A stretch of DNA of 64,000 nucleotides, taken from contig CACEFF010000006.1 of the NCBI GenBank assembly GCA_902558815.1, positions 1 to 64,000 of the forward strand, written 5' to 3'. Below are positions 53,267 to 64,000 of the stretch, piece after piece. This DNA is from an uncultured Pelagibacteraceae bacterium (GTDB taxonomy: Bacteria > Pseudomonadota > Alphaproteobacteria > Pelagibacterales > Pelagibacteraceae). Numbering within the stretch: the first letter of the stretch is position 1; each line of letters opens with the position of its first letter. The notes under the pieces were generated by a model. That model saw only the letters and a program-made list of their open reading frames with translations, did not search any database and was not told where the DNA came from. The translations under genes were made by a program, and so were the position numbers.

Positions 53267-54460
53267 TTATTTTATTCTTCCATAAATATCTTGGTATCTA
53301 ACTATATCAGTTTCTTTTAAAATTGAGCCTACTTGTGCTTCAATAATTTTTACTGGTTTTTTATATGGGTTTTCTATTCTATGGATTGCACCTAATGGAA
53401 TAAAAATAGTTTCATCAGGTTTCATTGTAAAATATTTCTTATTTAAAGTAATTTTAGGTTTACCATGAGTAACTACCCAATGTTCTGCTCTATGATGATG
53501 TTTTTGAAGACTTAATATACCTTTTGGTTTTACATATAATTCTTTAATTAAGAATTCCTTGCCATTAAATAGATTTACATAACTACCCCAAGGTCTATGA
53601 AATACATTCTTCTTATTAAAATAATGTCTCTTATTTTTTCCATACATCTTACAGATTTCTTTCCAAGATCCTAAATCAGACCAAGGGATATCTAATTTGA
53701 TAGCGTTTATATCTTTAGTTTTTTCTAATATCGCATAGTCAAAAGATTTTGCTGTTGCTTTGGTAAATGCTTGTTTGTTTAAATAATACACATTACTTTT
53801 ATATTTTGCTTTTGTTACAGCTTTGTTACAGTTTCGGTAAATATTTGGTTGGTATTTCTTGAAATTATTAATGATTGAGTCTTTTCTCAAATAAAACATT
53901 CCAGAATTCCAATAACCTTTTTTACTAATTATTTGTTTAGCTTTTGCTTCTTTAGGCTTTTCTACAAATCTAGATACTTTGTTATTTCTGGTTAAAAAAT
54001 AACCAAATTCACTTGAAGGCATTGTCGGTTTAATTCCAAATATAAAGATATTATTATGAGTGAGTTTCTTTTGATTTTTTTTGATAGCTTTATTGAATAA
54101 ACCAATTTTCTCTATCAAATGATCAGCAGCCAAAAACATCAGAGGTTGTTCGTTTGGAATATCTTTGATTAAAGCGGTGCTTAATATAGCTGGTGCTGTG
54201 TTTCTTTTAGCTGGTTCTAAAACTATCTTAAATTTTCTTATTTTGTGTTTCTTTAAGTGTTGTTTTACTTGTCTTAAATATTTTGCATTAGTGCTTATGA
54301 TTGGGGCATCAAATATTGATGCTTTGACTCTTTCTAAAGTTTTACCTAGTAATGTCCAATTACCAAAATCTATAAACTGTTTAGCTTGATGTTTTTTGGC
54401 ATTAGGCCAAAGTCTTGTTCCAGCGCCACCACATAAAATAACTGGGCGAATTTTCATCAA
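53267..54460 (-). CDS. manC: Mannose-1-phosphate guanylyltransferase
   Basis: [33 protein letters not shown]-type, [19 protein letters not shown]-terminal cupin domain. Confidence 0.92.
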   Translation of the reverse strand: MMKIRPVILCGGAGTRLWPNAKKHQAKQFIDFGNWTLLGKTLERVKASIFDAPIISTNAKYLRQVKQHLKKHKIRKFKIVLEPAKRNTAPAILSTALIKDIPNEQPLMFLAADHLIEKIGLFNKAIKKNQKKLTHNNIFIFGIKPTMPSSEFGYFLTRNNKVSRFVEKPKEAKAKQIISKKGYWNSGMFYLRKDSIINNFKKYQPNIYRNCNKAVTKAKYKSNVYYLNKQAFTKATAKSFDYAILEKTKDINAIKLDIPWSDLGSWKEICKMYGKNKRHYFNKKNVFHRPWGSYVNLFNGKEFLIKELYVKPKGILSLQKHHHRAEHWVVTHGKPKITLNKKYFTMKPDETIFIPLGAIHRIENPYKKPVKIIEAQVGSILKETDIVRYQDIYGRIK

Positions 54461-56175
54461 ATTTTTGAATAATCCTTAACTTCTTTTTTCTTACCTGGAT
54501 GAGTTGGTGCTCCCAAATATGCAGGTCCAACAGTTTGAGCGTATTTCCAAAGTGTTCCTGATCCAAAATCAGATTTTCTAGCCTTCCATTTTCTTTTTCT
54601 TGAAGCTAATTGTACTCTTGTTAATCGAACATTAATTGTTCCCTTTTTAGCATCAATATCAATCATATCTCCATTACGTAATAAAGCGATTGGACCACCT
54701 AAAGCTGCTTCAGGTCCAACATGGCCAACACAAAATCCTCTAGTTGCTCCTGAAAACCTTCCATCAGTTATTAAAGCAACCTTCTCTCCTTTACCTTGAC
54801 CATAAATAGCACCAGTTGTTGAAAGCATTTCTCTCATTCCTGGTCCACCTACTGGGCCTTCGTATCTAATAATAATTACATCACCATCTTTGTATTTTTT
54901 ACTTTGAACTGCTTTCATTGCGCTTTCTTCATTATCAAAACATCTTGCTCTTCCAGTAAATTGTAATTTTTTAAGACCTGCAATTTTTACAATTCCTCCG
55001 TCTGGTGCTAAATTACCTTTTAATCCAACCACACCTCCATCTGGTGATAAGGGTCTGTTATAAGCTCTTAAAACTTTTTGTTTTGGATTAAACTTAATTC
55101 CTCTTAAATTTTCTTTCATAGTTTTACCAGTAACTGTCATACAATCACCATGAATATAACCACCATCGTAAAGAGTTTTTAATAACATTGGCACACCACC
55201 TGCTAACCACATATCTTTTGCAACATATTTTCCACCTGGTTTTAAATCTGCAAGATAAGGTGTTCTTTTAAATATCTTTGCAACATCCATTAAATCAAAT
55301 TTAATTCCAGCTTCATTAGCAATAGCGGGTAAATGTAAAGCTGCATTAGTTGAACCACCAGTTGCAGCAACAATTGTTGCAGCGTTTTCTAATGCTTTTT
55401 TTGTAACAATATCTCTTGGTTTAATTTTTTTTGCTAATAATTCCATAACCATTTTACCACTTAATTTGGCGTACTTATCTCTTTCTTCATATGGAGCTGG
55501 TGTTCCTGCTGAATAAGGTAATGCCAAACCAATGGCTTCTGATACACATGCCATAGTGTTAGCTGTAAACTGACCACCACAAGCACCTGCGCTTGGACAT
55601 GCAACTAATTCTAATTTTCTTAATTCTTTTGCTGACATTTGCCCTGATGAATGTTTTCCAACTGCTTCAAAAACATCTACAACAGTTACATCTTTACCTT
55701 TATATCTTCCTGGTAGTATTGATCCTCCATAAATAAAAACACTCGGAACATTTAATCGTACCATCGACATCATCAAACCTGGTAAAGATTTATCACAACC
55801 TGCAATACCTACTAATGCATCATAACAATGACCTCTAACAGTAAGTTCAGCACTATCTGCTATTACTTCTCTAGAGATTAATGAAGATTTCATACCTTCA
55901 TGGCCCATAGCAATACCATCAGTAACCGTAATTGTACAAAATTCTCTTGGTGTTCCACCAAAAGCTCTAACACCCTTCTTAACCGATTGTGCTTGTCTCA
56001 TAAGAGCAATATTACACGGAGCAGCCTCATTCCATGTAGATACAACACCTACAAAAGGTTTTGAAACATCTTTCTCAGTTTCACCCATTGCATAATAAAA
56101 TGATCTATGTGGCGCTCTATCAGCACCTAATGATGTGTGTCTACTAGGTAATTTCTTCTTATTAAACTTCCGCAT
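54457..56175 (-). CDS. ilvD: Dihydroxy-acid dehydratase
   Basis: [65 protein letters not shown]. Confidence 0.96.
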   Translation of the reverse strand: MRKFNKKKLPSRHTSLGADRAPHRSFYYAMGETEKDVSKPFVGVVSTWNEAAPCNIALMRQAQSVKKGVRAFGGTPREFCTITVTDGIAMGHEGMKSSLISREVIADSAELTVRGHCYDALVGIAGCDKSLPGLMMSMVRLNVPSVFIYGGSILPGRYKGKDVTVVDVFEAVGKHSSGQMSAKELRKLELVACPSAGACGGQFTANTMACVSEAIGLALPYSAGTPAPYEERDKYAKLSGKMVMELLAKKIKPRDIVTKKALENAATIVAATGGSTNAALHLPAIANEAGIKFDLMDVAKIFKRTPYLADLKPGGKYVAKDMWLAGGVPMLLKTLYDGGYIHGDCMTVTGKTMKENLRGIKFNPKQKVLRAYNRPLSPDGGVVGLKGNLAPDGGIVKIAGLKKLQFTGRARCFDNEESAMKAVQSKKYKDGDVIIIRYEGPVGGPGMREMLSTTGAIYGQGKGEKVALITDGRFSGATRGFCVGHVGPEAALGGPIALLRNGDMIDIDAKKGTINVRLTRVQLASRKRKWKARKSDFGSGTLWKYAQTVGPAYLGAPTHPGKKKEVKDYSKI

Positions 56176-58802
56176 TATAAACTTTCAATTGTTAATGATA
56201 TTTTTTTGATATCATTTTTTAAATTACTATAGTTAGTTTTTTCTTGTTCAACAATATTTTTTGGAGCTCTATCGGTAAATCCTTTGTTAGATAATCGTTG
56301 AGATATTTTGTCCATTTCCTCTTGATATTTGTTCTGTCTTTTAACTAAGTTTTCTTTTATTAGATTTAAATCAACATTCTCATCAAAATAAATCTTAAAT
56401 ATGTCGCCAGATATAACCAATGTGGCTGAGGGTTTTTCTTGCTCTTTATCATAGAAATTATTGATACGACCAAGCTTTTTAAGAATAATTTCATTATTGG
56501 TCATTAATGTTTTATTTTTTTTAGCAATTTTATTAATTGAAATATCAATAAATGAACCTGGGCTGACATTTAGCTCATTTTTAAAAGATCTAAGTTCAGA
56601 AATAACATTGATGATATCTTCTACATCTTTCATAGATTGATCTTTCTTAACTTTGCCTGTTGGCCAATTAGCGTGCATTAAGAAATTCTTATCTGATTTA
56701 TCAAATTTATTTTTTAACCAGATTTTCTCAGTAACAAATGGAATAAATGGATGAAGAATAACAAGTATTTGTTTAAATATATAAGCTGATACTTCTTTTA
56801 CCTCTTTTTTAGATTTTTCATCATCTGAAAACAGAATAGTCTTTGAAAGCTCAATATACCAGTCGCAATAAGAATGCCAAGCAAACTGGTATGCATTTTT
56901 TGCTGCTTCATCAAATCGGTAATCTTTAAGATTCTTCTCAATTTTATCTTTGGTTTGAATTAGTTCTGAATAAATCCATTTATTAATATTTAGTGTAGTT
57001 TTAGGAACTTTATCAGTTTTGTTAAAATCACATTTATTGGTAATTAAAAAATTATTAGCATTCCATAATTTATTTAAAAAATTCCTATACCCCTTAACTC
57101 TATCTTCTGAAAGTTTTACATCTGTTCCTGGTGAGGCCATTGAAAGAAGAGTAAATCTTAAAGCATCTGCACTATACTTTTCAATTAAATCTAATGGATC
57201 AATCACATTTCCTTTTGACTTAGACATTTTTTGACCTTTTTCATCTCTAACTAAAGCATGAACATAAATATCTTTAAATGGTTCTTTGTTTAAAAATTCC
57301 ATCCCAAACATCATCATTCTAGCAACCCAGAAAAATATAATATCAAAGCCGGTGACTAAAACAGTTGTTGGGTAAAATTTTTTAACAAAATCTTTTTTAT
57401 CAGGCCAACCTAATGTTGCAAAAGGCCATAAACCAGATGAAAACCATGTATCTAAAACATCAGGATCTCTGGTAATTATTACATCTTTTTTATAAAACTT
57501 TTTAGCCTGTTTTTTTGCATCAGTTTCATTAGTTGCAACAAAGATCTTTTTATCAGGTCCATACCAAGCTGGTATTTGATGACCCCACCAAAGTTGTCTA
57601 GAAATACACCAAGGCTCAATATTATTCATCCATTGAAAATAAGTCTTTGACCAATTTTCTGGAAAGAAATTTGTTTTTTTTGATTTAACTATTTGCTTAG
57701 CTTTAACAGATAATTTTTTTGCATTTACAAACCATTGCTTTGTTAAAAAAGGTTCAATAACTGAATTTGATCTATCCCCATATGGTACTTTATTTTTAAT
57801 ATTTTCTTCTTTAACAAAAAAATCTTTTTCTTTTAATTCGTTTAAAATTTTTTTACGTGCATCAAATCTATCTAATCCAACATAATCACTAGGTGCATTA
57901 TTATTAATTTTTCCATCCTCAGTGAACACATTAATAATTTCTAGCTTATTTCTTTGTCCAACATCATAATCATTAAAATCATGAGCTGGGGTAATTTTTA
58001 ATGCACCAGTTCCTTGTTCTGGGTCCGCGTAATTGTCTTTTATAATTTTTATTTTTCTACCTACAATTGGGATAGTGACAGTTTTGCCCACATATTTTTT
58101 AAATCTTTTATCTTTGGGATTAACAGCAATAGCTGTATCACCAAGCATTGTTTCAGGTCTTGTAGTTGCAATAGTTATAAAATCTGATGAATTATCTATT
58201 GGATATCTAATATAGTAGATCTTTGAGTTCATTTCCCTTTGATCAACCTCTAGATCGGATATTGCTGTTTTTAAAACTGTGTCCCAATTGACCAATTTTT
58301 CTGCTTTATAAATTAATTTTTTTTTATGAAGTTCAACGAAAACTTTCACTACTGATTTTGATAGATTTTCATCCATTGTAAAAGCATTTCTAGACCAATC
58401 ACATGAGCACCCAAGCTTTTTAAGCTGATTAATAATAATGTCCCCATATTGATTTTTCCATTCCCACACTTTTTCGATAAATTTTTCTCTGCCTAAATCA
58501 TTTTTATTTAAATTGTCTTTTTCAAGTTTTTTTTCAACAAGAGCTTGAGTGGCAATTCCAGCATGATCAGTTCCTGGTTGCCACAAAGTTTCATAATTAT
58601 TCATTCGATAATAACGAACTAAAAGATCTTGAATGGAATTATTTAGAGCATGACCCATATGTAAACTTCCTGTTACATTAGGTGGTGGAATAACAATTGA
58701 GTATTTTTTTGAATTTTTCTTTGGTTTAAATAATTCGTTTTTTTCCCAATATGAATAAATATTATCTTCTACTTCAGAATGTATATATTTATCACTATTC
58801 AT
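56175..58802 (-). CDS. valS: Valyl-tRNA synthetase
   Basis: [44 protein letters not shown]. Confidence 0.97.
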   Translation of the reverse strand: MNSDKYIHSEVEDNIYSYWEKNELFKPKKNSKKYSIVIPPPNVTGSLHMGHALNNSIQDLLVRYYRMNNYETLWQPGTDHAGIATQALVEKKLEKDNLNKNDLGREKFIEKVWEWKNQYGDIIINQLKKLGCSCDWSRNAFTMDENLSKSVVKVFVELHKKKLIYKAEKLVNWDTVLKTAISDLEVDQREMNSKIYYIRYPIDNSSDFITIATTRPETMLGDTAIAVNPKDKRFKKYVGKTVTIPIVGRKIKIIKDNYADPEQGTGALKITPAHDFNDYDVGQRNKLEIINVFTEDGKINNNAPSDYVGLDRFDARKKILNELKEKDFFVKEENIKNKVPYGDRSNSVIEPFLTKQWFVNAKKLSVKAKQIVKSKKTNFFPENWSKTYFQWMNNIEPWCISRQLWWGHQIPAWYGPDKKIFVATNETDAKKQAKKFYKKDVIITRDPDVLDTWFSSGLWPFATLGWPDKKDFVKKFYPTTVLVTGFDIIFFWVARMMMFGMEFLNKEPFKDIYVHALVRDEKGQKMSKSKGNVIDPLDLIEKYSADALRFTLLSMASPGTDVKLSEDRVKGYRNFLNKLWNANNFLITNKCDFNKTDKVPKTTLNINKWIYSELIQTKDKIEKNLKDYRFDEAAKNAYQFAWHSYCDWYIELSKTILFSDDEKSKKEVKEVSAYIFKQILVILHPFIPFVTEKIWLKNKFDKSDKNFLMHANWPTGKVKKDQSMKDVEDIINVISELRSFKNELNVSPGSFIDISINKIAKKNKTLMTNNEIILKKLGRINNFYDKEQEKPSATLVISGDIFKIYFDENVDLNLIKENLVKRQNKYQEEMDKISQRLSNKGFTDRAPKNIVEQEKTNYSNLKNDIKKISLTIESL

Positions 58803-58922
58803 GGATTAAGTAGTTTATAATTTATTAATCTAAATTAACAATAATCAAATTAAATCGTTATTTAATAGACTAATCACAAATATTTTATATAAAACTCCTT
58901 GTAGCTATCTACTAAAACATCT

Positions 58923-58996
58923 GGCAACGTGGCGGAATGGTTACGCAGAGGATTGCAAATCCTTGTATCCCGGTTCGATTCCGGGCGTTGCCTCCA
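58923..58996 (+). tRNA. tRNA-Cys (GCA anticodon)
   Basis: GGCAACG...TTGCAAA anticodon loop...GGTTCGATTCC...CGTTGCC T CCA. Confidence 0.95.
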
Positions 58997-59047
58997 AAAA
59001 AATTCTTGTTTTAGTCTTAAAAGAAAGTAAGTTGAGATTTTTAATAT

Positions 59048-59123
59048 TCCTCGGTAGCTCAGTTGGTAGAGCAGTTGACTGTTAATCAATTGGTCGCAGG
59101 TTCGAGTCCTGCCCGAGGAGCCA
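59048..59123 (+). tRNA. tRNA-Asn (GTT anticodon)
   Basis: TCCTCGG TAGCTCAGTTGGTAGAGCA...CTGTTAA...GGTTCGAGTCC...CCGAGGA G CCA. Confidence 0.95.
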
Positions 59124-59126
59124 AAA

Positions 59127-59498
59127 TTACCCAACCTTTGAAATACTGCTACTTGCTACCTGTAAAGATTTGTTAAACTTCAATTTTTGGTCAGCATTTA
59201 ATTCAGAATATAATTTAACTAAAAAATTATAGTTCACATTCATGTGACCTTCTTGTGATTTTTCTAAATTTATTAGATATTCTGAAAAATCCTCAAAAAA
59301 ATAATTAATTGGAACTTTTAAATAATTCGAAAGCTGTAAAAGTCTTATCGAACTAACTCCATTAGTTCCTTTTTCATATTTTTGGATTTGTTGAAACGTA
59401 ACATTTATTGCTTTAGCTACTTTTGTCTGTGTCAAACCTAAAGCAAGTCTTCTAAGTTTAAGCTTATTGCCTAAATGCTTATTAAAATTATCTTCCAT
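59127..59498 (-). CDS. XRE/Cro-type HTH transcriptional regulator
   Basis: LGNKLKLRRLALGLTQTKVAKAINVTFQQIQKYEKGTNGVSSIRLLQLS. Confidence 0.9.
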   Translation of the reverse strand: MEDNFNKHLGNKLKLRRLALGLTQTKVAKAINVTFQQIQKYEKGTNGVSSIRLLQLSNYLKVPINYFFEDFSEYLINLEKSQEGHMNVNYNFLVKLYSELNADQKLKFNKSLQVASSSISKVG

Positions 59499-59659
59499 TA
59501 AGACCCCTCTTAAATTTTTAAAAACTTATTGAACTAGTTTTTAATACCTACTGCAACAATATTATTTTTTATTTTTTGAGTAAAAAGTGGAAATTTAGAA
59601 AATATGTCAAGCATTACTTCTGCTCAAAAAAGCAAAATATATCTTGAATTTATAGTTGA

Positions 59660-60394
59660 CTATAGTATCTGGCTTAAAAAAAGTTTGGTTCTATCGCTCT
59701 TTGGATTAGCGAAAAATTCCTTTGTATCAGCCTTTTCTACAATCATTCCTTCATCCATAAATATCATTTGGTCTGCAACTTCTTTAGCGAAACCCATTTC
59801 ATGAGTAACCACGATCATGGTCATTCCTTGTTTTGCTAAATTAACCATTACATCTAGCACCTCTTTAATCATTTCAGGATCTAGTGCAGATGTTGGTTCG
59901 TCAAAAAGCATTATTTTTGGCTCCATACATAAAGCTCTAGCTATAGCTACTCTTTGTTGTTGCCCACCAGATAATTGTCCTGGATATTTTTGAGCTTGAT
60001 CTAAAATTTGTACTCTTTCTAAGTGTTTAAGCGCTAATTCCTCAGCTTCTTTCTTTGGCATTTTTTTAACCCAAATTGGAGCTAATGTGCAATTATCAAG
60101 AATTGATAAATGTGGAAATAAATTAAATTGTTGAAACACCATTCCAACTTCTGCTCTTATTTGTTCTATATTTTTTGTATCCTCTGTTAATTCAGTTCCA
60201 TCAACTATGATATCACCTTCTTGATGTTCTTCTAATCTATTTATACATCTTATTAATGTAGACTTACCCGAACCAGAAGGACCACAAACAACAATTTTTT
60301 GTTTTGGTTTTACTTCTAAGTTAATTCCTTTTAAAACTTGGAAATCTCCAAACCATTTATTCATATTATTTATTTGGATTATATTATCTGACAT
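59660..60394 (-). CDS. aapP: Amino acid ABC transporter ATP-binding protein
   Basis: [64 protein letters not shown]. Confidence 0.93.
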   Translation of the reverse strand: MSDNIIQINNMNKWFGDFQVLKGINLEVKPKQKIVVCGPSGSGKSTLIRCINRLEEHQEGDIIVDGTELTEDTKNIEQIRAEVGMVFQQFNLFPHLSILDNCTLAPIWVKKMPKKEAEELALKHLERVQILDQAQKYPGQLSGGQQQRVAIARALCMEPKIMLFDEPTSALDPEMIKEVLDVMVNLAKQGMTMIVVTHEMGFAKEVADQMIFMDEGMIVEKADTKEFFANPKSDRTKLFLSQIL

Positions 60395-60399
60395 ATTTT

Positions 60400-61842
60400 T
60401 TAACGATCTGTTTTATATTTTTGTTCTAAATTATAGCTATATTTACTCATTGCGTAACAAATAATCCAGAAAATTATTGCTGCAAATACATAGCCTTCCA
60501 TTGCAAAACCTAACCATTCTGGATTTGTTTTAGCTAAATTTAACATTCCTACTATTTCTAGAAGTCCAACAACAAAGATCAATGGTGTATCTTTAACTAA
60601 AGCTAAAAATGTATTGGCTATTCCTGGAATTACAAGTTTTAAAGCTTGAGGTAATATTACAAAAATGTGCATTCTCCAATATCCCATTCCCAATGATTTT
60701 GCAGCCTCGTATTGTCCTCTAGGAAGAGCTTGAAGGCCTCCTCTTATAACTTCAGCAACATAAGCTGCTTCAAATAATGAAATAGCTATTATACATCTCA
60801 CTAATTTATCAATAAAAAAGTCTGCTGGTAAAAACATTGGAAACATTACCGCTGACATGAATAGTACTGTGATTAAAGGAACACCTCTCCAAAATTCAAT
60901 AAAGCCTATGGATATGTATCTAATTAAAGGAAATCCAGATCTTCTTCCAAGTGCAAAAGCCATACCTATTGGAAAGCAAAAAATTAAACAGAAGAAAGAA
61001 ATTATAAAAGTTAATGACAAACCACCCCAAGCTCCAGTTTCAACCCAGTTTAAACCATCTAATTTTCCTAATTCAATCAATTCTTCGTAAAAAATAAAAT
61101 ATTTTAATAACACGTAAAGAGCAAAAGGAACTATTAAGAAGTAATAAAACTTAAACTTACTAGGAATAAAAAAACCAATAATAATAGAAAGAATTGCAGC
61201 AATTATTCCATATGAAAAATCAAAGAATACTGGGCCACCTGATATAAAGAAAAATATAAATAAGAATGCAATAAAAGGATAAATAACAACGTAATAAAGA
61301 GTTAAATATTTTTTAAATCTATCAGTTGCAAAATAACCAACTGAACCGAGTAAAGCTAAAGCTATAAAAGATAAGTTTATTCTCCATTGTTCTCCATTAG
61401 GATACATTCCATACATAAATCTTCTCATCCAAACTTTGATATAAGTCCAACAAGCACCTGTGCCTGTACAAACATCTTTAGAATCACCTGCAAAACTAGC
61501 ATCTACAAAAAACCAACTCAAGATAGGAGGAATTGATTTTAGTATTATGAATATAATCAATAAAGATAATACTGCGTTAAAATTATTGGTATTAATATGC
61601 TTATTTAATAGATCTAATTGTTTAATACCGCTTAGTTCAATTCTTATAAAATAAAGACCAATAAACCCAACTATTAACGGAAAGAAAAAACTTAAAAAAT
61701 TAGGCAAAAAACCTATAAAATTAAGACTAAAAAACGAATTTAAAAAAACATCTAAAACACTAATAAAAAACAAAAATGAGCCTAAATACAAAAAAGTGTA
61801 AAGGTTAGATTTATCTGGTTTTAAAAAATTAATTTTAGACAT
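60400..61842 (-). CDS. aapM: Amino acid ABC transporter permease
   Basis: HisM-type: [59 protein letters not shown]. Confidence 0.91.
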   Translation of the reverse strand: MSKINFLKPDKSNLYTFLYLGSFLFFISVLDVFLNSFFSLNFIGFLPNFLSFFFPLIVGFIGLYFIRIELSGIKQLDLLNKHINTNNFNAVLSLLIIFIILKSIPPILSWFFVDASFAGDSKDVCTGTGACWTYIKVWMRRFMYGMYPNGEQWRINLSFIALALLGSVGYFATDRFKKYLTLYYVVIYPFIAFLFIFFFISGGPVFFDFSYGIIAAILSIIIGFFIPSKFKFYYFLIVPFALYVLLKYFIFYEELIELGKLDGLNWVETGAWGGLSLTFIISFFCLIFCFPIGMAFALGRRSGFPLIRYISIGFIEFWRGVPLITVLFMSAVMFPMFLPADFFIDKLVRCIIAISLFEAAYVAEVIRGGLQALPRGQYEAAKSLGMGYWRMHIFVILPQALKLVIPGIANTFLALVKDTPLIFVVGLLEIVGMLNLAKTNPEWLGFAMEGYVFAAIIFWIICYAMSKYSYNLEQKYKTDR

Positions 61843-62993
61843 TATTTTTCTGTTATTGCAATTTTATTATTGTACCAATTCATAAATAATGAAATTGAAA
61901 TACTTAATGATAAGTAAGTAAACATTGTAATAGAAACTATTTCAATTGCTTTACCAGTTTGCATTAAAGCAGTTCCTGCAAAAACTAATACTAAGTCAGG
62001 ATAAGCTATTGCAGCAGCAAGGGAAGAATTTTTAGTAAGATTTAGATATTGGTTTGTTGTAGGTGGAATTATTATTCTCAGGGCTTGAGGCATCACTACT
62101 AGTTTTAGTACTTGATTTTGAGTAAGACCAATAGATGCAGCTGCTTCTTTTTGGCCTTTACCAACACCTTGAATTCCTGCTCTAACGCATTCTGCAATAA
62201 AAGTTGCTGTGTATAGTGACAAAGATAAAGCTAATGCTATTAATTCGGGTGGCAAACTTACACCACCTTCATAAATAAATGATGTAGTAGCTAATTGTTT
62301 TAAAACAGGAACTTCAAATGATAATCTTACACCTCCGATTAAAAAACTTAAAAGAGGTAAAATTAAAATTAAACCTATTGATATTAACAAAACTGGTGTT
62401 TGTTTACCTTGAGTTTCTTGTACTCTTTTTGCACGATTACGAATAACTATTATTGCAATAATTGCAGCAATTATTGAATAAAAGAAAATATTAAAATTTT
62501 GCCAAATAAATGCAGGAACAAATAAACCTTTAATTGTTAAGAATGAAATTCCAAACATTGCCTCAGCATCCTGTGGTAGTGGTAAAGCTCTTAGCGCAGC
62601 AAAATACCAAAAAAATATTTGTAAAAGTAATGGGATATTTCTAAAAAATTCTACGTAAAAAGCAGCAAATTTATTGATTAAATAATTAGGGGATAATCTT
62701 GCAATACCAACTATGACACCGAGTATAGTTGCAATAATAATTCCAATAACAGAAACAAGTATAGTATTTAATAAACCTACTAAATAAGCTCTAAAATAAG
62801 AATGAGATCCATCATATTCAATTAAAGAAAATTGAACATCAAATGATGATTCTTGTGATAAAAATCCATAACCAAAGTCAATACCTCTATTCTCCATATT
62901 GACTTGAGCGTTATAAGTAAAGAATCCAAAGACAAGAACAACAGCTATAACTGTCATTAATTGCGGGCCTATATCTTTAAGTTTAAAATTCAC
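61842..62993 (-). CDS. aapQ: Amino acid ABC transporter permease
   Basis: VEFFRNIPLLLQIFFWY, ECVRAGIQGVGKGQKEAAASIGLTQNQVLKLVVMPQALRIIIPP. Confidence 0.91.
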   Translation of the reverse strand: MNFKLKDIGPQLMTVIAVVLVFGFFTYNAQVNMENRGIDFGYGFLSQESSFDVQFSLIEYDGSHSYFRAYLVGLLNTILVSVIGIIIATILGVIVGIARLSPNYLINKFAAFYVEFFRNIPLLLQIFFWYFAALRALPLPQDAEAMFGISFLTIKGLFVPAFIWQNFNIFFYSIIAAIIAIIVIRNRAKRVQETQGKQTPVLLISIGLILILPLLSFLIGGVRLSFEVPVLKQLATTSFIYEGGVSLPPELIALALSLSLYTATFIAECVRAGIQGVGKGQKEAAASIGLTQNQVLKLVVMPQALRIIIPPTTNQYLNLTKNSSLAAAIAYPDLVLVFAGTALMQTGKAIEIVSITMFTYLSLSISISLFMNWYNNKIAITEK

Positions 62994-63020
62994 AGTTGGG
63001 ATAATATATGAGTTTATAAA

Positions 63021-63046
63021 AAAAAGGGCTAGTAAAAACTAGCCCT
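63021..63046 (-). terminator. Intrinsic terminator between aapJ-like gene and aapQ
   Basis: AAAAAGGGCTAGTAAAAACTAGCCCTTTTT: stem GGGCTAGT/ACTAGCCC plus U-tract on the minus strand. Confidence 0.88.
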
Positions 63047-63069
63047 TTTTATGTAATTTATAACTTAAA

Positions 63070-64000
63070 TTATCTTGATGGTGGAACGTATAAAATACCA
63101 CCTTTAGTCCATAATTCATTTGGACCTCTGTCTGGTAAAATACCAGTGTCAGCTATATTTCTCTTATAACTTTCACCATAGTTTCCAACTTGTTTGATAA
63201 TCCTTAAGTTCCACTCATTATCTAAACCGAATGCTGCACCCATTTCACCTTCAGCACCAACAAGTCTTTTGATTTGTGGGTTATCTGAAGTTTTCATTGA
63301 GTCTGCATTAGCTGAAGTAATTCCGTATTCTTCTGCTTCGATCATAGTGTTCAAAGACCATCTAACGATATCTTCCCATACTGAATCACCTTGTCTAACA
63401 ACTGGTCCTAAAGGTTCTTTAGAAATAGTTTCTGGTAGAACAATGTGTTCATCAGGGTTTTTCATTTTTGTTCTTTGAGCAGCTAAACCAGATTTATCAG
63501 TAGTGTAAGTATCACATCTACCTGCATCATAAGCAGCTACAACTTCGTCAGCTTTTTCAAAAGCAACTGGCTCATAAGAAATTCCTCTAGAATTAAAGAA
63601 GTCTCTCATGTTTAACTCAGTTGTTGTACCAATATTTGTACAAGCTGAGATACCATTTTTGAATTGACTAGTTGAAGTAATACCTGAACTTTTTCTTACC
63701 ATGAAACCTTGTCCATCGTAAAAGTTCACACCTACAAAAGTAAGTCCGATATCAGCATCTCTTGAAAGAGTCCAAGTTGTGTTTCTTGATAAGATATCAA
63801 TCTCACCAGAAGTAAGAGCTGTAAATCTTTCTTTAGCACTTAATGGTGTAAACTTAACTTTGTTTGCATCACCTAGTACTGCAGCAGCTACCGCTCTACA
63901 TACATCAACGTCAACACCAGTCCAATTTCCTGCTGCATCAGCATTAGAAAATCCTGGAAGACCTTGAGATACTCCACATCTTACAAAACCCTTTTTTTGA
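63070..64000 (-). CDS. aapJ: Amino acid ABC transporter substrate-binding protein (partial at right edge)
   Basis: Frame remains open past track ATG 63729 to the window end: VRCGVSQGLPGFSNADAAGNWTGVDVDVCRAVAAAVLGDANKVKF...RNTTWTLSRDADIGLTFVGVNFYDGQGF. Confidence 0.93.
   Translation of the reverse strand, partial: QKKGFVRCGVSQGLPGFSNADAAGNWTGVDVDVCRAVAAAVLGDANKVKFTPLSAKERFTALTSGEIDILSRNTTWTLSRDADIGLTFVGVNFYDGQGFMVRKSSGITSTSQFKNGISACTNIGTTTELNMRDFFNSRGISYEPVAFEKADEVVAAYDAGRCDTYTTDKSGLAAQRTKMKNPDEHIVLPETISKEPLGPVVRQGDSVWEDIVRWSLNTMIEAEEYGITSANADSMKTSDNPQIKRLVGAEGEMGAAFGLDNEWNLRIIKQVGNYGESYKRNIADTGILPDRGPNELWTKGGILYVPPSR

Noticed and set aside
58874-59134. 86-aa ORF on minus strand (SSGRTRTCDQLINSQLLYQLSYRG...RPESNRDTRICNPLRNHSATLP)
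   Set aside because: It is the complement of the tRNA-Cys and tRNA-Asn genes; this is a well-known type of spurious tRNA-antisense ORF

Overview
AT-rich, gene-dense 64-kb chromosomal window. Protein content and gene order look like an alphaproteobacterium of the SAR11/Pelagibacter type; this assignment is inferred by eye, with no search run. Most of the window is housekeeping: a cell-wall block (tmk-dacA-rlpA-mltB), recG, tgt, coaD-gyrA-ssb, uvrA, secDF-yajC, serS-tatCBA-scpBA-nagZ-argS-dgt, ilvD-valS, and a general L-amino-acid ABC transporter (aap-type) that runs off the right edge. Four tRNAs are visible (Ser, Lys, Cys, Asn). No CRISPR arrays, transposases, prophage or rRNA were seen. The most interesting parts are: (i) a contiguous co-directional phosphate-stress island (plcP-like phosphoesterase, glycosyltransferase, phoR, unknown exported protein, pstS-C-A-B, phoU, phoB) with a divergent diacylglycerol-kinase-like gene and matching 11-bp-period Pho-box-like repeats upstream of pstS and plcP, next to ppk/ppx/sixA; (ii) a zinc-uptake locus (znuA / znuCB-zur) with two tandem Zur-box palindromes; (iii) an Anbu-type proteasome-like protease divergent from a circularly permuted ATP-grasp gene, without the usual alpha-E and transglutaminase partners; (iv) an arsC-aquaporin-NUDIX cluster. 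I did not find a clearly unprecedented system. The best candidates for new biology are the unknown exported protein inside the Pho island and the stripped-down Anbu locus.
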